Assembly (NCBI GenBank): GCA_030668045.1
Contig: DAOUUR010000203.1
Location: 1 to 5,387 of the forward strand
Length of the DNA stretch: 5,387 bases
Source of the DNA: a bacterium
Lineage (GTDB): Bacteria; Zixibacteria; MSB-5A5; GN15; FEB-12
Reading direction: 5' to 3'
A program made the translations under genes and the position numbers. Positions 1 through 5,382 of the stretch are shown here, in pieces (the first letter of the stretch is position 1; each line of letters opens with the position of its first letter). A model generated the notes under the pieces. It saw only the letters and a program-made list of their open reading frames with translations, did no database searches and was not told the DNA's origin.

Positions 1-780
1 ACCGGTGCCGCTATTCGTGACATTATTCAGATTGCCCGTCGTCGCAACGATTCGGTCAAGCTGATTATCTACCCGGCTCAGGTTCAGGGCGATGGCGCCG
101 AGGAGACGATCAAGGCCGGTATCGAATATTTCAACTCGCGGGATGATGTTGACCTCATTATCACTGGACGGGGGGGAGGCTCGCTTGAGGACCTCTGGCC
201 GTTCAACACCGAGACGACGGTACGGGCAATCGTGGCCTCTCAGGTTCCGATCATCACAGGCATAGGTCATGAAATCGACACCACCCTCGCCGACATGGTT
301 GCCGACCAACGAGCCCCGACCCCGTCAGCTGCCGCTGAACTGGCGGTGTGGTCCCAGGAAGAGTTCCGCCGACAGATAAGCACCAATCTGGTCAGGCAAG
401 CCAACTTGCTCGACGGTATGACCGAGATCGCACGCGATCGATTGACCGGACTGCTCCGAAGATTACCCTTTGCGCGACCATTCGATCTGATTCGGCAGAG
501 GCAACAGTATCAGGACAATCTCATCCGGCTGCTGGTGGCTGCCGGAAAAAACAACTTTGAAAAACACCGCAACAGGTTATCTTTGGCCGTGTCCCGGTTG
601 GACACTCTGTCGCCGTTGAAGATTCTTGACCGGGGCTATTCGGTCAGTAGGAAGTTGCCCCGGAAATCATTGTTGAAATCAATTGACCAGGTTGCATCCG
701 TGGAGAAGATAGAGACAATCCTGTCCGATGGAAGGCTGGTCTCGTCTGTGGAAAAAATTGAGAAGCCCAAAAAACTATGA
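1..780 (+). CDS. xseA: Exodeoxyribonuclease VII large subunit, 5'-truncated by the window edge
   Basis: Catalytic large subunit of exonuclease VII, a cytoplasmic nuclease that degrades single-stranded DNA from both ends into oligonucleotides and acts with several XseB subunits. The frame is open from base 1 to TGA at 778-780, giving 259 visible residues. Family members are usually 400-450 residues, so the N-terminal OB-fold DNA-binding domain and part of the catalytic domain lie left of the window. Visible family signatures, numbered from the first codon: TGAAIRD (1-7), GRGGGSLEDLW (56-66), GHEIDTTLAD (89-98) and RAPTPSAAAELA (104-115). A helical, charged middle follows, then the C-terminal SPLKILDRGYSV and a beta-rich tail. 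The GTG at 232 is not the true start, because conserved sequence continues upstream of it in frame. The tail carries SVEKIE twice, 16 codons apart, probably by chance. The stop overlaps the xseB start (ATGA), suggesting translational coupling. Identification is secure. Confidence 0.97.
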   Translation, partial: TGAAIRDIIQIARRRNDSVKLIIYPAQVQGDGAEETIKAGIEYFNSRDDVDLIITGRGGGSLEDLWPFNTETTVRAIVASQVPIITGIGHEIDTTLADMVADQRAPTPSAAAELAVWSQEEFRRQISTNLVRQANLLDGMTEIARDRLTGLLRRLPFARPFDLIRQRQQYQDNLIRLLVAAGKNNFEKHRNRLSLAVSRLDTLSPLKILDRGYSVSRKLPRKSLLKSIDQVASVEKIETILSDGRLVSSVEKIEKPKKL

Positions 781-1016
781 CCGCTCAGAAAAAACAACTC
801 GACTATGAGGCCGCGATCAGTCGGCTCGATGAAATAACCGATCAGCTTGAATCCGGGGAAGTGTCACTGGAGAAGTCGATTGATCTCTATACCGAAGGTC
901 TCAAGCTTGCCGCCGAATGCGATACTCGCCTGCAGGAAGCGGAAAAGAAAATCCGGATCATCAGAGAAAAAAGTGGTCTGGTCACCGAAGAGGAGTTCGA
1001 CGAGGGAAATGGATAG
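777..1016 (+). CDS. xseB: Exodeoxyribonuclease VII small subunit
   Basis: Small, non-catalytic subunit of exonuclease VII. Several copies wrap the long helices of XseA and are needed for stability and activity. The product is 79 residues, normal for the family (about 60-85). It shows the characteristic helical-hairpin pattern: YEAAISRLDEITDQLESGEVSLEKS (residues 10-34, here with the family's LESGE/SLE core), then LYTEGLKLAAECDTRLQEAEKKI, and an acidic tail. The start is the ATG at 777, overlapping the xseA stop by 4 bp. The only Shine-Dalgarno-like stretch is a weak GAGAAG at 760-765, so reinitiation by ribosomes finishing xseA is the likely mode of translation. The 3' end overlaps the start of the ispA-type gene by 8 bp. 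High charge and lack of a signal peptide fit a soluble cytoplasmic subunit. Confidence 0.95.
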   Translation: MTAQKKQLDYEAAISRLDEITDQLESGEVSLEKSIDLYTEGLKLAAECDTRLQEAEKKIRIIREKSGLVTEEEFDEGNG

Positions 1017-1902
1017 GTCGGTGCCGGTGGATACGGTTGATATCAGAACCTATTTCGACGAGAACAGAAAACGGGTCGATGGCCTTCTCGATCAGTACTT
1101 GCCATCGGAAGATACCGAGCCGAAAACTCTCCATGCCGCCATGCGCTATTCAGTGATGGCCGGTGGCAAAAGATTGCGACCGATTCTGACCCTGGCCACC
1201 TACGAATACTGCGGCGGTTCCTATGCCGACGACGACAAAATCGGCAAAGTGATGGCTGCCCTTGAAATGGTACATACGTATTCACTTATCCATGACGATT
1301 TGCCGTGCATGGACGATGACGATCTTCGTCGTGGCATTCCCACATGTCACAAGGAATTCGGGGAAGCGGTTGCGGTTCTGGCCGGTGATGCTCTTCACGA
1401 TATCGCTTTTGGTCTGATCGCGGAAACTGGCCGAGCCGAGGTTGTGACCGAACTGGCTCTTGCTATCGGTACTCAGGGCATGCTCGGAGGTCAGATGGCC
1501 GACATCGAGGCCGAAGGGCACGAGATATCACGCGCCGAGATTGTCAATATCCATCGCCGTAAAACAGCCGCCCTGCTGCGGTGCTCAGTGCGGGTTGGTG
1601 CGATCCTTGCCGGAGCCAAGGAGACCACTCTGGAAGATCTGACTGACTACGGAGAAAAGATCGGGCTGGCTTTTCAGATTATCGACGATGTCCTCGACAT
1701 CGAAGGCGACCAGAAACTTCTGGGAAAGAAAGTTGGTGCCGATAGTAAAAGGCTGAAAGCAACCTATCCGGCGGTGGTCGGTATTGAACAAGCGCGTAGC
1801 GATGCCGCCGAGTTGATCGAACAGGCAGTGGCGGTGGTTGATAACGACACCGGCTCAATGCTCAAGGAAATTGCGCTGTTTATCGGTCGGAGAGATAATT
1901 AG
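1009..1902 (+). CDS. ispA: Polyprenyl diphosphate synthase (farnesyl or geranylgeranyl diphosphate synthase)
   Basis: Soluble trans-prenyltransferase that condenses isopentenyl diphosphate with allylic diphosphates to make C15 or C20 chains, precursors of undecaprenyl carriers, quinones and terpenoids. The product is 297 residues, the usual IspA length. Motifs in order: GGKRLRP (52-58); first Asp-rich motif DDLPCMD (96-102), of the DDxxxxD type of bacterial FPP synthases, followed by DDDLRRGIPTCHKEFGEA; LAGDAL (124-129); GGQMADIEAEG (160-170); HRRKTAALL (182-190); second Asp-rich motif FQIIDDVLD (222-230); and the late KATYP box (250-254). The frame is open well upstream, but ATG 1009 is preferred: it gives the family N-terminus, has AGGAG at 991-995 (13-nt spacing), and overlaps xseB by only 8 bp. 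GTG at 1021 is an alternative. Product chain length (C15 or C20) cannot be fixed from sequence alone. The HTYSLIHDD context before the first motif resembles E. coli IspA, favouring FPP. Co-transcribed with dxs, the first enzyme of the supply pathway. Confidence 0.94.
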   Translation: MDRSVPVDTVDIRTYFDENRKRVDGLLDQYLPSEDTEPKTLHAAMRYSVMAGGKRLRPILTLATYEYCGGSYADDDKIGKVMAALEMVHTYSLIHDDLPCMDDDDLRRGIPTCHKEFGEAVAVLAGDALHDIAFGLIAETGRAEVVTELALAIGTQGMLGGQMADIEAEGHEISRAEIVNIHRRKTAALLRCSVRVGAILAGAKETTLEDLTDYGEKIGLAFQIIDDVLDIEGDQKLLGKKVGADSKRLKATYPAVVGIEQARSDAAELIEQAVAVVDNDTGSMLKEIALFIGRRDN

Positions 1903-1919
1903 GACGACAGTCAGACACT

Positions 1920-3896
1920 ATGAAATACCTGCCGAACATAAATGACCCTGCCGATCTCAAAAAACTTGGGGTTGATGAGCTTGATGGTGTAGCTTCGGAG
2001 GTCCGGCAGGAGATTATCTCGACAGTCTCAAAGATCGGTGGCCATCTCGCCTCCAATCTTGGTGCGGTTGAACTGATTGTCGCCCTTCATTACGTATATG
2101 AAAGTCCCCGCGACAAATTCACCTGGGATGTCAGCCATCAGACGTACGCCCACAAAATCCTGACTGGCCGTCGTGATCGTTTCCATACAATCAAACAGTA
2201 CAAGGGAATCTGTGGGTATGTCATGCCATCGGAATCGGTGCACGATCACTTTGGTGCCGGACATGCCTCCACCTCCATATCAGCGGCCCTCGGATTGGCC
2301 ACAGCGCGCGATGCTGCCGGTGAGGACAATCATGTTGTGGCAGTTATTGGCGATGGAGCCATGACTGGCGGACTGGCGTTTGAAGGCCTCAACAATGCCG
2401 GCAGTTCCAAACGAGACATGCTGGTAATCCTCAACGACAACACCTGGTCGATCTCCAAGAACGTCGGAGCGATGTCGAAATATCTGACCAACATCATGAC
2501 CGACGAGAAGCTGAACAAACTTCGCAACGAAATCTGGGAGATGACCGGTCGCTTCAAACGTCGTGATAAGATCCGCGCCGCTATCTCACGGATTGAGGAC
2601 TCGGTCAAGAGTTTGCTTATACCGGGGATGTTTTTTGAGAAACTCGGTTTCCGGTATCTCGGTCCGATTGATGGCCACGATATCGGTCTGCTGGTCAAGA
2701 CGCTGAACGATATCAAAAACCTTAAAGGCCCCATCCTCCTGCACGTCGGTACAGTTAAGGGCAAGGGGTATGAACCAGCTGAGGATAACGCTACCAAGTT
2801 TCATGGCGTCGGTAAGTTTGATAAAGTGACCGGCGAAGCGCCATCTAAAACGGGTCGCCTCGCCTATACTCAGGTATTTGGTGATACGATGATCGAACTG
2901 GCTGAAAAGAACGATAAGGTTGTCGCTATAACCGCCGCTATGGCTCCTGGTACCGGGTTGGTAGAATTTGGTGAACGGTTCCCGGACCGATTTTTCGATG
3001 TCGGTATTGCCGAAGGTCATGCCGCTTGTTTTGCCGCCGGTCTCGCGATAGAAGGGATGCGTCCGTACCTGACGGTCTATTCGACTTTTATGCAGCGGGC
3101 ATACGATCAGGTCATTCATGATATCGCGCTGCAAAACCTGCCGGTTGTAATTTGTATGGATCGGGCCGGTCTGGTGGGGGAGGATGGCCCGACTCATCAC
3201 GGTACGTTCGACCTCGCGTATTTATCCTCTATCCCGAACCTGACCCTGGCGGCCCCAAAAGATGGCAACGAACTGCGATCAATGCTGCACTATACAATCG
3301 AAAACGATCTGACCGGAGCGATTGCGATTCGTTATCCACGCGACACGGTGCCCACCGAAATGACAAAAGACATCACCCCGATTGATTGGGGAAAGTGGGA
3401 GTTGCAGACCGAACCGACTGAGATCGCCCTGCTTGCGGTTGGCTCGATGGTAGATTCTGCCCTGACGGCGCAGGAGGAATTGAGCAATAAAGGGATCGAT
3501 GTCTCGGTCACCAATGCACGCTTTGTCAAACCGCTTGATCTGGAGTCGCTCGACCGTGTGGCCGTGCAGGCGAAGGTTATCATTACAATTGAGGAAGGCC
3601 AGTTGGCCGGAGGGTTCGGGCAGAAAGTTGCCGCACACCTCATGTCCACCGGATTCGGTGGCAAGTTCATGGCGATGGGTATCCCGGATCATTTCGTCAC
3701 TTATGGGCACCGTTCTATCCTGCTGCGTGAACTCGGTCTTGATACCAAGGGTATTGTTCGGCTTGTCGATGAAATCGTATCGGGCAAGCCTGCCAAGAAC
3801 GGACGCTTTTTCAGCAAACTTCGGTTCCGCCGGAGTGAATTGTCCAAACCAGAAGAAGGAGCCGCCAACGCTGACCTCTTTACGGGGAATGAGTAG
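1920..3896 (+). CDS. dxs: 1-deoxy-D-xylulose-5-phosphate synthase, divergent subtype
   Basis: Thiamine-diphosphate enzyme that joins pyruvate and D-glyceraldehyde 3-phosphate into DXP with loss of CO2, the first step of the MEP isoprenoid pathway and a branch to thiamine and pyridoxal. The product is 658 residues, slightly over the usual 620-650. The N-terminal TPP domain shows GGHLASNLG (40-48, catalytic His42), SHQ (72-74), GHASTSIS (114-121) and the TPP/Mg motif GDG (144-146) ending in NDN (172-174). The pyrimidine-binding domain shows GIAEGHA (362-368, catalytic Glu365), YSTFMQRAYDQ (387-397), DRAGLVGEDGPTHHG (414-428; Asp422 and His426) and RYPR (471-474). The transketolase C-terminal domain shows RFVKPLD (534-540) and EEG. 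All catalytic residues are present, so it should be active. Unusual residues: DVSHQ for DVGHQ, NDNTWSIS for NDNxMSIS, GIAEGHA for GIAEQHA, YPRD for YPRG. A charged tail of about 30 residues (629-658) follows the conserved end. The start fits the family's KYL...DLKKL opening; the Shine-Dalgarno is weak (AGGA 1901-1904, distant). There is a 17-bp gap to ispA. Confidence 0.96.
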   Translation: MKYLPNINDPADLKKLGVDELDGVASEVRQEIISTVSKIGGHLASNLGAVELIVALHYVYESPRDKFTWDVSHQTYAHKILTGRRDRFHTIKQYKGICGYVMPSESVHDHFGAGHASTSISAALGLATARDAAGEDNHVVAVIGDGAMTGGLAFEGLNNAGSSKRDMLVILNDNTWSISKNVGAMSKYLTNIMTDEKLNKLRNEIWEMTGRFKRRDKIRAAISRIEDSVKSLLIPGMFFEKLGFRYLGPIDGHDIGLLVKTLNDIKNLKGPILLHVGTVKGKGYEPAEDNATKFHGVGKFDKVTGEAPSKTGRLAYTQVFGDTMIELAEKNDKVVAITAAMAPGTGLVEFGERFPDRFFDVGIAEGHAACFAAGLAIEGMRPYLTVYSTFMQRAYDQVIHDIALQNLPVVICMDRAGLVGEDGPTHHGTFDLAYLSSIPNLTLAAPKDGNELRSMLHYTIENDLTGAIAIRYPRDTVPTEMTKDITPIDWGKWELQTEPTEIALLAVGSMVDSALTAQEELSNKGIDVSVTNARFVKPLDLESLDRVAVQAKVIITIEEGQLAGGFGQKVAAHLMSTGFGGKFMAMGIPDHFVTYGHRSILLRELGLDTKGIVRLVDEIVSGKPAKNGRFFSKLRFRRSELSKPEEGAANADLFTGNE

Positions 3897-3908
3897 CCGG
3901 GCATTGTT

Positions 3909-4799
3909 ATGAAATTCGGATTGATCGCCAACATTACCAGAGAAGGAGTCAGGGAGTCGGTCCTTTCGTTTGTGGAATGGGCCGAGAAGAACTCGCACCA
4001 ACTCGTACTCTGCGACGATATCAAAGAAGTCACCGGCAACAGCCTCGCCTATGCCTCTTGTGAGACGGTGGCAGATGGTGTCGATATTCTTGTCTCCGCC
4101 GGTGGTGATGGTACCCTGCTGGCTTCGGCCCGCGCCGTTGGTGATAGAGGCACTCCGATTCTCGGTATAAATCTTGGGTCGCTCGGATTTCTCACCCAGG
4201 TACCCAGCCAAAGACTTATCGAGGCTCTTAATGCAATCGTTGCGGGAAGACATCTGATTCAGAAACGGATGCTGCTCCAGGCCGAGATAATTGGCGACAA
4301 ACAGCTCGAAAGTCCGTATGCGCTCAATGATGTCGTCATCGATAACGGCCCCGTCAGCCGGATTGTCGATATCAACTTAAGTGTCAATGGCGAACTGATC
4401 GTGACCTACAAGGCCGATGGCCTGGTAATCTCCACTCCGACCGGTTCGACCGCTTATTCACTTGCGGTGGGCGGACCGATCGTGCATCCGGAGATGGAAG
4501 CAATTATCGCCGCACCAATTTCTTCGTTCTCGCTCAATACGCGCCCCATGATTTTCAATGCCAATGACGAAATCGAGGTGCAGGTTCAGTCGTCCCACAA
4601 ACATGCCGGGATTACGCTCGACGGCCAGATATCGGTGGTATTGGATAATTCCGACCGGGTGAGAATCCGCAAGGCGCCGTTCGCGACCAATTTTATTATC
4701 TTCAAAGAGACCTCGTTTTATAAAGTCCTCCGTTCCAAACTCCACTGGGGCATCCAGCCCATGTCCCGTGAGGGCAAAGAGCGCAGGCACGGTCTTTAG
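3909..4799 (+). CDS. nadK: NAD kinase, ATP- or polyphosphate-dependent
   Basis: Cytoplasmic enzyme that phosphorylates the 2'-hydroxyl of the NAD adenosine ribose to make NADP. The product is 296 residues, typical for bacteria. Family marks in order: a Rossmann-like N-terminus (MKFGLIANITREG); the diphosphate-binding GGDGT (65-69, with catalytic-site Asp67); GINLGSLGFL (86-95); ALND (138-141); the diagnostic block from DGLVISTPTGSTAYS (170-184) to GGPIVHP (188-194); the Arg-Pro pair of SLNTRP (208-213); and LDGQ (237-240) near the C-terminus. The box usually read as P-H-[ST]-L-[ST]-x-R-P is SSFSLNTRP here, so Pro-His is replaced by Ser-Phe. The tail after residue 285 is basic and not conserved as far as I can judge. 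The gene starts 12 bp after dxs with no strong Shine-Dalgarno, so it is probably translated from the common mRNA by coupling or weak initiation. It appears to be the last gene of the operon. Confidence 0.96.
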   Translation: MKFGLIANITREGVRESVLSFVEWAEKNSHQLVLCDDIKEVTGNSLAYASCETVADGVDILVSAGGDGTLLASARAVGDRGTPILGINLGSLGFLTQVPSQRLIEALNAIVAGRHLIQKRMLLQAEIIGDKQLESPYALNDVVIDNGPVSRIVDINLSVNGELIVTYKADGLVISTPTGSTAYSLAVGGPIVHPEMEAIIAAPISSFSLNTRPMIFNANDEIEVQVQSSHKHAGITLDGQISVVLDNSDRVRIRKAPFATNFIIFKETSFYKVLRSKLHWGIQPMSREGKERRHGL

Positions 4800-4801
4800 C
4801 A

Positions 4802-4844
4802 GGTCCGTCCGCATGCCTCGGCGCATCTACGACTTCGGCGGACC
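4802..4844. repeat. Imperfect nested inverted repeat directly after nadK
   Basis: GGTCCG (4802-4807) is the exact reverse complement of CGGACC (4839-4844). Inside lies a smaller stem, ATGC (4813-4816) with GCAT (4823-4826). It begins 3 bases after the nadK stop. No T-run follows, so it is not an intrinsic terminator; a 3'-end stabilising structure or a decayed repeat would fit. The pairing is visible, the role is inference. Confidence 0.4.
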
Positions 4845-4965
4845 GCGCTACTTATCTCCACAACTCAGGTCAGGGGGAGCAAGCTGTTAGGTGCCAGTGA
4901 TTTGTTGGGAAATGGGTTCGTTTGGTGTTTTTTTGGTTTGGTGGTGGTTAATTGATATGTTTTTT

Positions 4966-4984
4966 GGCCACATAGTGGCTTTTT
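4966..4984 (+). terminator. Candidate intrinsic terminator of the xseA-nadK operon
   Basis: GCCAC (4967-4971), loop ATA, GTGGC (4975-4979), with a possible extra G-T closing pair (4966/4980), followed by TTTTT (4980-4984). The stem is short (5-6 bp), so termination may be inefficient. It lies about 170 bases after nadK and is the only hairpin in the gap with a T-run immediately downstream on the operon strand. A second small hairpin CCGC-TTC-GCGG follows at 4985-4995 and could add a pause. Confidence 0.5.
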
Positions 4985-5172
4985 CCGCTTCGCGGTGTCT
5001 TTGTGTGCGATGGACGCCGTGGATTGTTTGAGCGGTGATCTGGTTGGCGTAGAGTTGTTTTTTTGGAGACGGCCATGACAGATTTGTCCTTTGCATACAT
5101 AGGCGATCAGGTGATCAAGGGTGCTCTTGTATCGATTTTAGGGGGCGGCGTGCCGACCAGCGCAGTTAGGGT

Positions 5173-5190
5173 GTCGGGTTACCCCTCGAC
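5173..5190. repeat. Hairpin 1 of an intergenic hairpin cluster
   Basis: GTCGGG (5173-5178) pairs with CTCGAC (5185-5190), six pairs including one G-T, around a 6-base loop TTACCC. Its right arm overlaps a competing stem, CTCGA (5185-5189) with TCGGG (5196-5200), so the two folds exclude each other. The run CTCGACTCCGCTCGGGATGA (5185-5204) resembles dispersed extragenic repeats I know from many bacterial genomes; copy number in this genome cannot be judged from one window. Confidence 0.45.
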
Positions 5191-5200
5191 TCCGCTCGGG

Positions 5201-5218
5201 ATGACGTTTTCACGTTAT
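5201..5218. repeat. Hairpin 2 of the intergenic hairpin cluster
   Basis: ATGACGT (5201-5207) pairs with ACGTTAT (5212-5218), seven pairs including one G-T, closed by the 4-base loop TTTC. It starts immediately after the competing stem of hairpin 1 and ends 3 bases before hairpin 3. No T-run follows on either strand, so a terminator role is unlikely. Confidence 0.45.
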
Positions 5219-5221
5219 AGG

Positions 5222-5241
5222 GGCAGACGAGGGCGTCTGCC
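5222..5241. repeat. Hairpin 3: perfect 8-bp inverted repeat, REP-like
   Basis: GGCAGACG (5222-5229) and CGTCTGCC (5234-5241) are perfect reverse complements around AGGG. This is the strongest palindrome in the window. It ends 19 bases before the tRNA promoter's -35 box and has no T-run. The form, a GC-rich palindrome in an intergenic gap, is that of repetitive extragenic palindromes. GCCGCCC at its right edge (5239-5245) is also complementary to GGGCGGC at 5143-5149, giving a second, longer-range pairing. Confidence 0.6.
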
Positions 5242-5260
5242 GCCCACAAAATATTAGGGC

Positions 5261-5289
5261 TTGCAAAATGGGGTTGATTTCGATAGAAT
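5261..5289 (+). promoter_or_regulatory. Sigma70-type promoter of the tRNA-Gly gene
   Basis: TTGCAA (5261-5266, 4 of 6 to the -35 consensus) and TAGAAT (5284-5289, 5 of 6 to the -10 consensus) are separated by the ideal 17 bp. Transcription would begin near 5296, about 8 bases before the mature tRNA 5' end, a short leader for RNase P to remove. TTGATT (5274-5279) is a poorer, too-close -35 alternative. Position and spacing make the call reasonable. Confidence 0.65.
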
Positions 5290-5303
5290 AAATGTTGCGC
5301 AAT

Positions 5304-5376
5304 GCGGGAGTAACTCAGCTGGTAGAGTCACAGCCTTCCAAGCTGTTGGTCGCGAGTTCGAACCTCGTCTCCCGCT
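5304..5376 (+). tRNA. tRNA-Gly, anticodon UCC
   Basis: A complete 73-base cloverleaf can be folded. The acceptor stem is GCGGGAG (5304-5310) with CTCCCGC (5369-5375). The D stem is ACTC/GAGT with GG in the loop (5321-5322). The anticodon stem is ACAGC/GCTGT around loop CTTCCAA, placing anticodon TCC at 5337-5339, which reads GGA and probably GGG. The variable region is 5 bases (TGGTC). The T stem is GCGAG/CTCGT (one G-T pair) around TTCGAAC. Discriminator base U73 (5376) is the usual one for bacterial tRNA-Gly. CCA is not encoded, so it must be added by nucleotidyltransferase. It has its own promoter just upstream and is separated from the nadK operon by a candidate terminator, so it is probably an independent unit, possibly the first gene of a longer one beyond the window. 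Confidence 0.97.
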
Positions 5377-5382
5377 TTTTTT
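5376..5382 (+). terminator. T-run abutting the tRNA 3' end, possible terminator
   Basis: Seven T residues follow the acceptor stem directly (the first is the discriminator base). No separate hairpin lies between; the tRNA's own stems would have to serve as the terminator helix. The run may equally be just the 3' trailer processed by exonucleases. The window ends 5 bases later, so a fuller terminator outside cannot be excluded. Confidence 0.3.

Larger units (their letters stand above)
4800..5260. other. Non-coding intergenic region between nadK and tRNA-Gly
   Basis: About 460 bases without a convincing gene. Read left to right it holds an inverted repeat right after the nadK stop (4802-4844), a stretch almost free of C on the + strand (4897-4967), a small hairpin with T5 (4966-4984), a CCGC-TTC-GCGG hairpin (4985-4995), a T7 run (5058-5064), a short GATCA/TGATC palindrome (5105-5116), and a group of hairpins (5173-5241). 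Reading frames on both strands are short and match no family I recognise. Base composition is clearly unlike the flanking genes (T-rich and G/T-rich), which supports a non-coding nature. Confidence 0.75.

Noticed and set aside
691..768. Duplicated SVEKIE in the XseA tail as an internal duplication
   Set aside because: Only six residues match, the codons differ, and the alternation fits the normal beta-rich C-terminus of XseA.
232..780. GTG at 232 as the start of xseA
   Set aside because: The frame is open to base 1 and carries conserved XseA signatures (TGAAIRD, GRGGGSLEDLW) upstream of the GTG, so the gene is cut by the window edge and does not start here.
847..1008. N-terminal extension of the ispA-type gene back to 847
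   Set aside because: It would overlap nearly all of xseB in another frame and adds residues with no family resemblance; ATG 1009 gives the normal length.
2330..3200. Two overlapping - strand open frames of 155 and 204 codons inside dxs
   Set aside because: Both are shadows of dxs, with no recognisable motifs and no plausible translation signals seen.
3279..4253. 324-codon open frame on the - strand across the dxs-nadK junction
   Set aside because: It is antisense to two well-supported genes, matches no family I recognise, and such frames arise from codon bias in the sense genes.
5014..5064. Terminator from ACGCC (5014-5018) pairing with GGCGT (5046-5050) before T7 (5058-5064)
   Set aside because: The loop would be 27 bases with no clear inner stem and the T-run is 7 bases away, so it does not meet the form of an intrinsic terminator.
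4887..5096. - strand open frame of 69 codons in the intergenic gap
   Set aside because: Its composition reflects the A/C-rich complement of the G/T tract, with no domain or family resemblance. It crosses the candidate terminator hairpin.
5105..5116. GATCA-GG-TGATC palindrome as an operator
   Set aside because: It is short, occurs in no promoter context that I can identify, and lies inside the doubtful small frame. Chance is a sufficient explanation.
4800..5303. Riboswitch, CRISPR array, insertion sequence or integrase attachment site next to the tRNA
   Set aside because: No regular repeat-spacer pattern, no transposase or integrase frame, no known riboswitch core, and no duplicated tRNA 3' end is visible in the window.
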